Below, piece by piece: positions 25,628 through 33,085 of a stretch of 40,652 bases of DNA (the first letter of the stretch is position 1; each line of letters starts with the position of its first letter). This stretch comes from a virus, in the IMG/VR virus record IMGVR_UViG_3300018411_000044, positions 1 to 40,652 of that record; one strand, given 5' to 3'. Below the pieces are notes generated by a model. It was not told where the DNA came from, ran no database searches, and worked only from the letters and a program-made list of their open reading frames with translations. The translations under genes and the position numbers were made by a program.

Positions 25628-26881
25628 TTACATATACTTCTTCACATGGTCAACAACATATTGATCCACAACAATATCCTTAACTGTTAATCTCCTAATA
25701 ATCTTCAAACTATTCAAATCACGACACCTAGAAACAGCAACATACAGCATACTGCTACCAAACAATGGATAGTGGCCTAATTGCAAATCTACTTCACCAA
25801 GAGTCATCCCTTGTGAACGATGTATACTGATTGCTGCGCCAAGTCTCAAGGGGATTTGAGTATAAGATCCAACAATCTTTTCTCTTACTTTACCAGATAC
25901 ATCAACAAACAATTCGTAATTGTAGCTTGTTTTTGGTTCAAAATCAATAATCATTCCATTGTCCAACTCTACAGTCACAGAGTTTCGATTGATACGAAGT
26001 ACAGTACCACTTGACCCGTTTACATATCTTTCTTCTTCATCATTGATTGTTGTTAGTACACGACAACCTACTTTCAACTCTACAATCTTAGGTGATGGTT
26101 CCTCTTTGAAGTCTCCCTTGACAACAGCTTTAAATATTTTAGACTTGCCAGAAATGTTTGTCAAATGATACTGATTATGTTCATCAACTGTCTTGTTTGT
26201 TGGAGCTAGAACAACAGGATTGTTCAGCGCCTTATCTGTATTATAGCAAACATCATTAAGATATTCAACAATCAATTGCTTATTTTCACCAAGTCTCAGA
26301 AAATCCAAGATTTTTTGTTGTTCTGAATCTGATTGCCTAAAATTTTGTGTCAATACAACAGTTTTAAAATCGCCATCTTTGTATGATTGAGAATCAAAAG
26401 CATAAGGTGAGTTATAGTGTGGTTGCATAATCTTTCTGTCGCTGTCAGTAACAACTGGAGCAAGCTGAAGATAATCACCAGTCATAATAACTTGCAGGCC
26501 ACCAAATGGTTTATCTTTATCTCGATACTTCCTAAGTGTCCAGTCCAACTCACTGATGCGATCCACGCGACAAGCTCCAATTTCGTCAATCACTAACATC
26601 TGAATTTCAGGAGATCTTAGAATTGCAGCTCGCTCTTTCTTTAAGTTGCGTTTAAGTGTAACACCTTCAATAAACGGCTCTAAAGCCAACCCAAATGTCC
26701 TGTGAAGCGTTTGACCGCCAACGTTAAGGGCACTACTGCCAGTGGGGCCAACCTTCAGCATACAGCCACTGAAGAAGTTTGAGAGACTGTTAATAAGTGT
26801 ACTCTTGCCTCGTCCGGCACCACCTAAGATTTCTACATTGTGTCCAGACAGAATTGCATCTAATGCATCATCAGTTGTCAA
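25628..26881 (-). CDS. Pif1/Dda-like SF1 helicase
   Basis: The start is placed at TTG 26881 because GGAG lies 7 bases upstream and the start overlaps the stop of the previous gene (TTGA). The upstream TTG at 26887 is too close to GGAG. The product has 417 residues. Motifs are Walker A LGGAGRGKST (near residues 18-27), Walker B LVIDEIG, Gln and Arg motifs around GDYLQLAPV and LTQNFRQ, and the C-terminal SIHRSQGMTLGEVDLQLG and YVAVSRCRD of the RecD/Pif1/Dda group. In T4, Dda works in replication initiation and recombination. A similar role is inferred. Confidence 0.85.
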   Translation of the reverse strand: MTTDDALDAILSGHNVEILGGAGRGKSTLINSLSNFFSGCMLKVGPTGSSALNVGGQTLHRTFGLALEPFIEGVTLKRNLKKERAAILRSPEIQMLVIDEIGACRVDRISELDWTLRKYRDKDKPFGGLQVIMTGDYLQLAPVVTDSDRKIMQPHYNSPYAFDSQSYKDGDFKTVVLTQNFRQSDSEQQKILDFLRLGENKQLIVEYLNDVCYNTDKALNNPVVLAPTNKTVDEHNQYHLTNISGKSKIFKAVVKGDFKEEPSPKIVELKVGCRVLTTINDEEERYVNGSSGTVLRINRNSVTVELDNGMIIDFEPKTSYNYELFVDVSGKVREKIVGSYTQIPLRLGAAISIHRSQGMTLGEVDLQLGHYPLFGSSMLYVAVSRCRDLNSLKIIRRLTVKDIVVDQYVVDHVKKYM

Positions 26882-27210
26882 GTGCAATCTCCATCATAAT
26901 AATAGATTCCGCCCGTATTAATTTCCCCAAAACTCGCTTCATACCTAGAGTCTTCAATTTCCATGCAACGTAAGTACTGATTCAGTTTATCTCGAACTTC
27001 TCGGTCTAGCAATTGTTGTTTGTATCCTTCTGATGCAACAAGATCTCCGTTATCATGATACACTTCAAGATTTAGAATATCAAGCCCGCCATAAAAGTCA
27101 AGATCTGAACAATCATTGTTATAATCTGGTTCTTGGTAACTGACTTCTGCCTCAACAGATAATTCCTCTTCCAGCGAGAAAGAGTAAAAATTAAAATCGA
27201 TAAAACTCAT
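26878..27210 (-). CDS. Acidic protein, unknown
   Basis: This 110-residue protein has a strong acidic bias (SLEEELSVEAEVS, NNDCSDLDFYGG) and ends YYYDGDCT. It overlaps the helicase start by four bases, which implies translational coupling. No family is recognised. DNA mimicry or binding to a basic partner would fit the charge, but this is speculation. Confidence 0.6.
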   Translation of the reverse strand: MSFIDFNFYSFSLEEELSVEAEVSYQEPDYNNDCSDLDFYGGLDILNLEVYHDNGDLVASEGYKQQLLDREVRDKLNQYLRCMEIEDSRYEASFGEINTGGIYYYDGDCT

Positions 27211-27211
27211 A

Positions 27212-27499
27212 TTAAATATCCTTTACAAACTTGTTAAATTCTGAATTTTGAATCCATAAGCGTTGGTGTTCAAGTTCTACCAACCTATCATAACCTGTTT
27301 CTGTCAAAACGCAAAGTTTAAAATCACCAGCAACACTAAACTCAGAACCATCATCCATTGACCAAACTTTCCCATTTTCTCTTGTTGCAAGCTCAATACC
27401 TTTATTCTTATTAAGGCAAACAATATACCCGTCAGGTCGTTGACCCCAACCAGACTCATATTCTGTTACTGATGCAACATATCCTATATGTTTTGTCAT
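27212..27499 (-). CDS. Small protein, unknown
   Basis: This 95-residue protein is separated from the next gene by one base, in the leftward operon. Visible segments are YESGWGQRPDGYIVCL, VWSMDDGSEFSVAGDF and a C-terminal helix around RLVELEHQRLW. The beta-rich first half with several Trp and Gly residues could be a small binding fold. No function is assigned. Confidence 0.55.
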   Translation of the reverse strand: MTKHIGYVASVTEYESGWGQRPDGYIVCLNKNKGIELATRENGKVWSMDDGSEFSVAGDFKLCVLTETGYDRLVELEHQRLWIQNSEFNKFVKDI

Positions 27500-27515
27500 A
27501 TTAATCTTCCTCTTT

Positions 27516-28526
27516 TTATGTGATAACTTCTTCTAATTTACAATTGTCAAGTAATTTATTCAAAATATACTGACAATCATTTTCAAAACATTCCATACTC
27601 CAACCCACATAATGTTGGAAGTTACGTTCACGAAGTTCATTATGTAGTTCTTGTTCAAAATCATATATTTCTTGGTGTGTTGCAGTGAAAATTCTTAGTT
27701 TTATAATATCTTGAATTCCAGAATCTTTTTGTAATTCCCCTAGTATTCGTTCAACATCAAAACTTCTACCTACTTTGATAAATTTACCATCAAAATCTAA
27801 AATATACAAGAAGTCTTGTTCATCTCTTCTTTCTGGGAAATATCCGTTGCCATTTCCTAACTCTTTTTGTTTGTCTCTCCAACAACCACTACAACGGCTT
27901 CCGCTATGAACAAAATCATTATAACTTATATTTTGTATTCCATGTTTTGGGCAAACATATTCAAAACGAGTTTTATGTGCACCTTTATATCCATCAACAA
28001 AACCTACAACATTGTAGTCCATTTCTTTACATATATTGATACATTTTTGCAGTGCAATGTGTTCTGGTGTTCTCCTCTGTTCTGCTGAGCTTATATCTCT
28101 ACACTTCGGACAACCACTAAAGCTATTAATAACGTGATGAACCCTTGCAGTCCACTTATGTCCGTCTTTCAAACACTCAAGGTTTAGTTTTGTCTTTTGA
28201 TTTCTAAATCCATCAACAAAACCATGAACAATAAAAAGGTCTTTTGCTGTCCTTCGGGCTAATATCAAATACTGAAAATCTTTCCACCTTACATTTTTAC
28301 CACAACCACATGGTTTAATACCTCTAATCATACTGCCTTTAACGCTAACGAAATACCCGTCTGGAAATAATTCAGGGTCTTTGGAGCATTCAGTACAAGT
28401 TACTTTGAATACTGTATTAGTGCCCTGTTTTCCATGAATTCCTATAACCTCTAATTTTCCATCTGGACTTTTCCAGCCTATAAAATCTTCAGGTTTTTCT
28501 CTTTTCTTTTTATTATTAACTTTCAT
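27516..28526 (-). CDS. Free-standing GIY-YIG-type homing endonuclease, copy 2
   Basis: The protein has 336 residues and closely parallels the protein at 17,147-18,184. It has the same Cys modules (CTECSKDPELFPDGYFVS, CGCGKNVRW, CLKDGHKW, GCPKC, RCSGCW) and the same C-terminal GIY-YIG domain (FLYILDFDGKFIKVGRSFDV, a likely catalytic Glu in YDFEQELHNELR, W.MECF). The most changed part is the segment after RSFDV and the last 15 residues. Both copies lie in the leftward block about 9 kb apart, which points to duplication or separate entry of related elements. Confidence 0.75.
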   Translation of the reverse strand: MKVNNKKKREKPEDFIGWKSPDGKLEVIGIHGKQGTNTVFKVTCTECSKDPELFPDGYFVSVKGSMIRGIKPCGCGKNVRWKDFQYLILARRTAKDLFIVHGFVDGFRNQKTKLNLECLKDGHKWTARVHHVINSFSGCPKCRDISSAEQRRTPEHIALQKCINICKEMDYNVVGFVDGYKGAHKTRFEYVCPKHGIQNISYNDFVHSGSRCSGCWRDKQKELGNGNGYFPERRDEQDFLYILDFDGKFIKVGRSFDVERILGELQKDSGIQDIIKLRIFTATHQEIYDFEQELHNELRERNFQHYVGWSMECFENDCQYILNKLLDNCKLEEVIT

Positions 28527-28568
28527 TTTTTAACCTTTTAATTACATTTTTATTCAAATACCATAATA

Positions 28569-28952
28569 TCACACGTCATTTACAAACTCTACCAAGTACA
28601 ATTCACTTGTTAGTTTCTTGCTTGTACGTTTATTATACTGCAAAGAGATACGATCAACAATACGTTTTTCAGCTTTCTTTTGTCGTTCTGCCTGAGAGAT
28701 AAACCATTCTCCTACCTTAGGATTTGTATTGTGATTGTATTTATATTGCATCTCTTCTAGTGAAATGTTGTGAGTCACGTTCCAAGTGTCATGGTCATAA
28801 CCAACAAAACCTTTACGTACATCTCCATCAACAGCCTTATAACCAATGCTATTTGCAAAAATATTCAGCGCAATAACTTGGATGCTCAGGGAATCAATCT
28901 TGCCTTCTTCCAGAAGATGTTGAAGAAGATCTCGTTCTTGTTTAATATCCAT
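28569..28952 (-). CDS. Small protein, unknown
   Basis: This 127-residue protein begins MDIKQERDLLQHLLEEGK, with AAGGAG upstream at the end of the previous small gene. Features are a helical N-terminus, a middle with FVGYDHDTWNVTHNIS and a basic helical segment (SQAERQKKAEKRIVD) before a beta end. No family is recognised. It is part of the early leftward cassette. Confidence 0.6.
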   Translation of the reverse strand: MDIKQERDLLQHLLEEGKIDSLSIQVIALNIFANSIGYKAVDGDVRKGFVGYDHDTWNVTHNISLEEMQYKYNHNTNPKVGEWFISQAERQKKAEKRIVDRISLQYNKRTSKKLTSELYLVEFVNDV

Positions 28953-28953
28953 C

Positions 28954-29127
28954 TTATTTGTTCTCCTTGGTTTGTTTGATTGCCTTTATAATGTCTTCTT
29001 TGATGACATCCAACACAATAATAAGTATACTGGCTATTGTACACATTCCACTAATAACGAAAGATCCAATTACACTATGAATAATACTCATAACAACCAG
29101 AAGGCCGAAAGGAACCCAGATGTTCAT
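28954..29127 (-). CDS. Small membrane protein, unknown
   Basis: This 57-residue protein begins MNIWVPFGLLVVMSIIHSVI, with two hydrophobic stretches (about residues 3-25 and 28-43) and a Lys-rich tail (IIKAIKQTKENK). Its start overlaps the stop of the upstream gene (TAATG), with GGAG 8 bases before, and its stop is 2 bases from the next gene. This tight packing supports a real gene. A short two-span protein could be an early inner-membrane effector. The role is unknown. Confidence 0.65.
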   Translation of the reverse strand: MNIWVPFGLLVVMSIIHSVIGSFVISGMCTIASILIIVLDVIKEDIIKAIKQTKENK

Positions 29128-29369
29128 TATTTATTCTCCAGTTCTTTAATAACCATTTTAAACCGTTTAAGTGCCTTGTCCATCAAATTGACATGAGTAT
29201 ACGTATCTTCTCCTTGATACCACTCAACGATACTAACATAGTCTTTCAAAGAAGGGTACGTAATGATCCAAATAGTGCTGTCAGAGTTTTGTGTAGTAAA
29301 TATTTCAGAACCTTCTCCTTCTTGTTCAGTTAAGAAGTCAACAAGTTCTTTAGGGTATTTATATTCCAT
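29127..29369 (-). CDS. Small protein, unknown
   Basis: This 80-residue protein begins MEYKYPKELVDFLTEQEGEG, with GGAG 8 bases upstream. The beta-like middle (STIWIITYPSLKDYVSIVEW) and basic C-terminal helix (KALKRFKMVIKELENK) are clear. It is coupled to the membrane protein gene that follows. No family is recognised. Confidence 0.6.
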   Translation of the reverse strand: MEYKYPKELVDFLTEQEGEGSEIFTTQNSDSTIWIITYPSLKDYVSIVEWYQGEDTYTHVNLMDKALKRFKMVIKELENK

Positions 29370-29370
29370 T

Positions 29371-29559
29371 TTATTCTCCTCTACGATTCAAAATAATCCT
29401 AAGTGTCTCTGCATAGACTTCTGTCTCAGCAAGTAGTTCTCGTTGGCTCAGAACGTCGTCCACAGCCACATGAAGCAACTTCTTTAGCTTGTCTGTTGGT
29501 AGTGATTCCAGATCTGTAGAGTAATCTTTAATTGTTAGTATGTCAAGTTTATTTGTCAT
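29371..29559 (-). CDS. Small helical protein, unknown
   Basis: This 62-residue protein is nearly all helix (LESLPTDKLKKLLHVAVDDV, LLAETEVYAETLRIIL) and has an acidic centre. It is separated by one base from the next gene. No function is assigned. Confidence 0.55.
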   Translation of the reverse strand: MTNKLDILTIKDYSTDLESLPTDKLKKLLHVAVDDVLSQRELLAETEVYAETLRIILNRRGE

Positions 29560-29563
29560 TTAA

Positions 29564-29824
29564 TTATTTTCCTTGCGGTGGGATTGACAAGAATACAAAG
29601 AATCCTTGGTAAGATGAGGATGTTTCCACAAGAAAACCTCGTTGTTCTAACATCTCAACAAACTCTTTTTGTGATAGTTTTAGTTTTGAAAGATACACTT
29701 CAAATCCTTGATTGTTAGAATCAAACTTAGAAAATACAACATCTCTCAGCCAAGAATCTACTGCTTTTTGTTTTTCTTCTGATTTATTCTTAATGTATTC
29801 ACTCAAATCTTTTGCTGTCAACAT
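29564..29824 (-). CDS. Small protein, unknown
   Basis: This 86-residue protein has a charged helical N-terminus (DLSEYIKNKSEEKQKAVDSW) and a beta-like end (GFLVETSSSYQGFFVFLSIP). The layout with LSQKEFVEMLEQRGFLVE resembles small regulators, but no clear helix-turn-helix can be defended. Its start lies inside the end of the upstream gene (26-base overlap). Confidence 0.55.
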   Translation of the reverse strand: MLTAKDLSEYIKNKSEEKQKAVDSWLRDVVFSKFDSNNQGFEVYLSKLKLSQKEFVEMLEQRGFLVETSSSYQGFFVFLSIPPQGK

Positions 29825-30029
29825 AGTTTATTCCCTCCTCAACAGGAATCAAATCTTCATCATAAGTCTTGTATGCGTTTTCAAAACCATTATCCCATTT
29901 AACCCAAACCCAACCATCCGGAGATTCTTGGATAGTTTCTGAACAATGCAATGGGTTGCTATCACTTACTCCCCATCGAGAGTTAGTATTAAAGCATACT
30001 CGTTGTCCAATGTCAAATTCTTTATTCAT
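29799..30029 (-). CDS. Small beta-rich protein, KOW/SH3-like pattern
   Basis: This 76-residue protein has FDIGQRVCFNTNSRWGVSDS then GWVWVKWDNGFENAYKTYDEDLIPVE (read in parts). This is the short beta-barrel pattern of SH3- or KOW-like proteins, in which a gap-closing strand pair ends with DLIPVE. The start codon lies 4 bases from the stop of the upstream gene's frame. Its role is unknown. Binding to nucleic acid or to a host protein is possible. Confidence 0.55.
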   Translation of the reverse strand: MNKEFDIGQRVCFNTNSRWGVSDSNPLHCSETIQESPDGWVWVKWDNGFENAYKTYDEDLIPVEEGINYVDSKRFE

Positions 30030-30201
30030 ATTTCATATCCTCAAGATATTGTAATTCTGCTTTATAGTATTGGATATAACAAATTGTTTCTTGAAGGGAT
30101 CGTTGTAATTCTTCAGGAATATCATACCCATCTGGATAAGCCAATTTTGTCAAGTCTTGCGTATTAAACTTATTCAAAAATTTCAGTAAAGTATAAAACA
30201 T
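30022..30201 (-). CDS. First small gene of the leftward operon, unknown
   Basis: This 59-residue protein begins MFYTLLKFLNKF, has a YPDGYDIPEELQ segment and ends in a helix with many Tyr, Gln and Leu residues (YIQYYKAELQYLEDM). AAGGATGAAGGA upstream gives a ribosome site. It is the gene nearest the leftward promoter and so probably the earliest expressed. Its end overlaps the next gene by 8 bases. No family is recognised. Confidence 0.6.
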   Translation of the reverse strand: MFYTLLKFLNKFNTQDLTKLAYPDGYDIPEELQRSLQETICYIQYYKAELQYLEDMKYE

Positions 30202-30233
30202 TGTTTTTCCTTCATCCTTGCCAAGATAGGTAC

Positions 30234-30261
30234 ACTATATACAACTGCACTAGAAGTGCAA
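30234..30261 (-). promoter_or_regulatory. Leftward early promoter
   Basis: On the minus strand TTGCAC (30,261-30,256) and TATAGT (30,239-30,234) are 16 bases apart. It lies 33 bases before the first leftward gene and faces a plus-strand promoter 23 bases away. It appears to drive the whole early and replication block down to 16,447. Confidence 0.7.
30246..30260. repeat. Inverted repeat over the leftward -35
   Basis: TGCACT, AGA, AGTGCA forms a perfect 6-bp inverted repeat with a 3-base centre. It covers most of the -35 and part of the spacer of the leftward promoter, where a dimeric repressor would block polymerase. Confidence 0.45.
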
Positions 30262-30283
30262 GCTAAAGTTTTCTAATTTTTTG

Positions 30284-30311
30284 TTGACAACACAGATATG
30301 TATGGTAAGAT
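30284..30311 (+). promoter_or_regulatory. Rightward early promoter
   Basis: A consensus TTGACA and TAAGAT are 16 bases apart, with TGG just before the -10 (extended -10). The ATG of the first rightward gene follows at 30,341 after AGGAGGGG. This is the best sigma70-type promoter in the window and implies use of unmodified host RNA polymerase. Confidence 0.8.
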
Positions 30312-30340
30312 TACATCAACTTAAGTAGGAGGGGAATGAA

Positions 30341-30715
30341 ATGAGTAACAAAAATACTAAACTAAAAGGATTGTTTTTGGATGATGAACGTTACCCGCAA
30401 GATGTAACTTGGATTCAATATCCAGATAATATTGAGTGGACTATTGTACGTAGTTTCCAAGATTTTAGCCTTGAGTTAGCCCACGGGGATAATGATTACC
30501 ATATCTACAGTTTCGACCATGATATTCAATCTTATGTTGACGGACGAGAGTATACAGGTTATGATTGTCTCAAGTGCCTTCTGAGTATCGAGACAATGCT
30601 TGGTAGCAAACTTGACAATGCTCAATTTTTCTTCCATAGTCAGAACCCAGTAGGTAAGAAGAATATGGAAAGCTACTATAAAAACTATGTTAAATTCATC
30701 AAGGAACAAAACTAA
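30341..30715 (+). CDS. cREC-family (receiver-like) protein
   Basis: The protein has 124 residues and a very strong ribosome site. It shows the pattern of the cyclic-phosphate-processing receiver-like family: LFLDDERYP near residue 11, then W.IVRSFQDF, SFDHDI at about 58, TGYDCLKCLL and FHSQNPVGKKNMESYY near the end. The paired Asp residues and HSxNPxGxxN set it apart from ordinary response regulators. Members are predicted, from comparative genomics, to act with RNA repair enzymes on 2',3'-cyclic phosphate ends. In a phage this could counter host RNA-cutting defences. The family call is confident; the reaction is inferred. Confidence 0.7.
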   Translation: MSNKNTKLKGLFLDDERYPQDVTWIQYPDNIEWTIVRSFQDFSLELAHGDNDYHIYSFDHDIQSYVDGREYTGYDCLKCLLSIETMLGSKLDNAQFFFHSQNPVGKKNMESYYKNYVKFIKEQN

Positions 30716-30873
30716 TGTGCAAGAAGTTACCAGAACAATGTAAAGCTGAAGTTAAATGCAAATGTTGCAAAGAAAAGCTTGCAATTGATCAAGAAAATGA
30801 TAAACTGAATCTTAGCGAGGTAGATAATCACTTCGAGCAACAATATTTTGTTATTGATGTTAAAGGAGAATAA
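30715..30873 (+). CDS. Small Cys-rich protein, unknown
   Basis: This 52-residue protein begins MCKKLPEQCKAEVKCKCCKE, with Cys at positions 2, 9, 15, 17 and 18. CKCC could bind a metal. The second half is acidic. Its start overlaps the stop of the upstream gene (TAATG), and the next gene begins one base after its stop with AAAGGAG inside its last codons. Tight coupling supports that it is real. Confidence 0.6.
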   Translation: MCKKLPEQCKAEVKCKCCKEKLAIDQENDKLNLSEVDNHFEQQYFVIDVKGE

Positions 30874-30874
30874 T

Positions 30875-31138
30875 ATGAAATTTGAACAAGTGTTTGATAT
30901 TTACAAGATTACCATTGACCAACCCAGTTTAGAAATTAATGTAATTAATATTGAGAGTAAAGTTGTTTGGATTCACATTAAAAATAATGCAGTTTCTTGG
31001 TGCCGGAGATTGCCTGTTGATGGGGCACAAGCTTTTGAACTTGCTAATATGTATCAGGAAGCTTTGGCTCTCACTAACACTAAAAATCTAAGTGTTGACT
31101 TGCTCTTGGAACTTGGATATACTTCTACAGAGGAATAA
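30875..31138 (+). CDS. Small protein, unknown
   Basis: This 87-residue protein starts at ATG 30875, chosen because AAAGGAG lies 7 bases before. The frame upstream (30,848) lacks a site. Segments are FEQVFDIYKITIDQPSLEIN, VVWIHIKNNAVSWCRR and a helical end (AQAFELANMYQEALAL; SVDLLLELGY). No family is recognised. Confidence 0.55.
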   Translation: MKFEQVFDIYKITIDQPSLEINVINIESKVVWIHIKNNAVSWCRRLPVDGAQAFELANMYQEALALTNTKNLSVDLLLELGYTSTEE

Positions 31139-31140
31139 TT

Positions 31141-31644
31141 ATGGATTATTTGAAAAACCATTGTTGGTGTTCAGACAGTAACTGGGGTGGCATGTATGAT
31201 TGCCAAATTATCGTTAACCTGTCTTGTTACGAAGATTACGATAAAGAAGATTGGAACAATCTGTTTACAAAAGAGAGATATTTTAGTCAAGAAGAATATG
31301 AAAAAATTAAGAAGATTTATAATGGAAAAGAGTATTATACAGATGACTTTTATCGGAGCATGTCAACAAAAGATATCAATGTCTTGAAACCTGAAGTTTA
31401 TCAATGGTTACTTGACAATGTTCCAGATTCAGAGGATAATGAAAAGATGTGGTGTATCGGAAGTAGAGACTACTTATTCCAAGACTCATATAGTAGTTTT
31501 AGTTTCTTTTTCCAACGAAGAAAAGATGCAATGAAGTTTATTAAAACTTGGAGTATTCACAAGAAACCTGTATACTATACTCAGTACTTCACGGATGTTC
31601 GTAAAAAGTTAAATTTTGAAACTATGAAATATGAGGATCGATAA
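31141..31644 (+). CDS. Hypothetical protein
   Basis: This 167-residue protein begins MDYLKNHCWCSDSNWGG and is rich in Tyr, Asp, Trp and Phe. Features are EDYDKEDWNNLFTKERYFSQ and FSFFFQRRKDAMKFIKTWS near the C-terminus. The start is 2 bases after the previous stop, with AGAGGAA just before. The aromatic, acidic make-up is like several other small proteins in this block. No function is assigned. Confidence 0.6.
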   Translation: MDYLKNHCWCSDSNWGGMYDCQIIVNLSCYEDYDKEDWNNLFTKERYFSQEEYEKIKKIYNGKEYYTDDFYRSMSTKDINVLKPEVYQWLLDNVPDSEDNEKMWCIGSRDYLFQDSYSSFSFFFQRRKDAMKFIKTWSIHKKPVYYTQYFTDVRKKLNFETMKYEDR

Positions 31645-31645
31645 A

Positions 31646-32197
31646 ATGACTCAATCATTCACAAAAGAACAACTTTCCGATATGATTTTTGAATTACAAA
31701 TGGAATTGAAAGAATTGCAAGACTTGACACATCCAGTCTACATCTTTTGTGATGCGAGTGCAAAGTATAGATATGCTGCTGTTGTGGTTGTTTGTAACGG
31801 AGAAATGAAAACATTAAGATTTAGGTGTCAATCGTCGTCAGCACTTGCTGAATTAGAGGCTCTACAAGCTTCTCTATCGCTCGGTAAGACATATTTAATG
31901 CTAGGGTACAGGGTAGAGGTTAGAAACGACAATAGAGGTGTTGTATGCAGTTTTACGAGGGCTATTGCTGGACTTGCAAGCAACGTACCTATCTGTAGAA
32001 AAATGCTTGACTTTGTACAAGGACGTGGTAATGTATTCCATAGTAAAAATTTGAAGGTTCGGTGGATTCGTGGACATCATGGGTTCAGTCTACAGGAGAT
32101 TAGTGATTGGCTAACTCGAAATGAATCACTTGACAATTGCACACGTTTTGACTACTTTGACACAGTTAAACATTTTGGAGAATTTATAGATGACTGA
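31646..32197 (+). CDS. RNase H-like protein
   Basis: The start at ATG 31646 follows GAGGA; the product has 183 residues. After a helical N-terminus, VYIFCDASAKYRYAAVVVV gives the first catalytic Asp (CDAS). LAELEALQASLS gives the Glu, VEVRNDNRGVV the next Asp, and VRWIRGHHGF...ISDWLTR the final His and Asp. This is the RNase HI DEDD order. It could remove RNA primers or R-loops during phage replication. The FCDAS and RGHHG motifs are clear. Divergence elsewhere leaves activity untested. Confidence 0.7.
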   Translation: MTQSFTKEQLSDMIFELQMELKELQDLTHPVYIFCDASAKYRYAAVVVVCNGEMKTLRFRCQSSSALAELEALQASLSLGKTYLMLGYRVEVRNDNRGVVCSFTRAIAGLASNVPICRKMLDFVQGRGNVFHSKNLKVRWIRGHHGFSLQEISDWLTRNESLDNCTRFDYFDTVKHFGEFIDD

Positions 32198-33065
32198 TTT
32201 TGATAAATACAAAGAACTCTATCAGTGTGATTTTAGTAAAGCAATAACTGACGTTTCTGCTACAACTTACTCACAAGCACAGCTGCGACAAAGAGAGCAA
32301 GAACACCAATTGCAAAAATTATTTGAATTTATTGAACTATGGAAAGATCATTATGAACTGTTTTGTGATAATTTTAATGCTTATTCTTACACAAAACAAA
32401 GTATGCCAGTATGGTCAGAAGGGTATACCGAAAATGGATACCTTAAGCTTACCTATCCTAAATCAGAATTTTACATTGATGAGTTCTTCAATATGGTTCT
32501 TAACAAAAGAGCTAAGTTTGAAATTCAAGAGTATCGTAAAAACTATGATTCTGTATATGACACGTCTGGTAGAATTTATCAATATGCTATACAACCTGAT
32601 CGAAATATTATAATTTCTGGTAACAAATTTACGGTCATTGGTAAAGATAATAACTATCGTTTAGATCTCAAAATGCACGCCGCACTGATTTGTAGTTTGA
32701 TTGTTGCACTAAGCAACAATTATATTATTTATGATTGGTATAGTAAACAATCAAGATTTAAAGAATTTATTGCCAAAACGGCAAAAGGTCACTATTTTGT
32801 TGAGTTTCAAGTTAATAGCCAATATAACAGGGTTCTAATTTCAGGCAGTCAAAACGAACCAAGTTTACGTATTGATATTGATGGAGAGTGGTTATACTTT
32901 ATCTTACCAAATGAGATTCTACGTATTGAAAATGGTTTACATTACAACCACTTAGATGGTTTATTTGGAAAAGACAGAGAAAAACCATTGACACGAGAAG
33001 ACATTCAGTTGTATAGTATTGTTAACGAAGGTAGAAAACCGCTGATGTATGATTTTGAATTCTGA
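32190..33065 (+). CDS. Hypothetical protein
   Basis: The protein has 291 residues and overlaps the RNase H-like gene by 8 bases. A helical N-terminus rich in Gln and Glu (SQAQLRQREQEHQLQKLFEF) is followed by mixed alpha/beta sequence with many Tyr, Phe and Asn residues (GYLKLTYPKSEFYIDEFFN, DNNYRLDLKMHAALICSLIV, YFVEFQVNSQYNRVLISGS). I see no known motif. It directly precedes the MoxR-type ATPase gene and could be part of the same functional group. Confidence 0.6.
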   Translation: MTDFDKYKELYQCDFSKAITDVSATTYSQAQLRQREQEHQLQKLFEFIELWKDHYELFCDNFNAYSYTKQSMPVWSEGYTENGYLKLTYPKSEFYIDEFFNMVLNKRAKFEIQEYRKNYDSVYDTSGRIYQYAIQPDRNIIISGNKFTVIGKDNNYRLDLKMHAALICSLIVALSNNYIIYDWYSKQSRFKEFIAKTAKGHYFVEFQVNSQYNRVLISGSQNEPSLRIDIDGEWLYFILPNEILRIENGLHYNHLDGLFGKDREKPLTREDIQLYSIVNEGRKPLMYDFEF

Positions 33066-33085
33066 TTTAAATAAGGAGAAAATGA

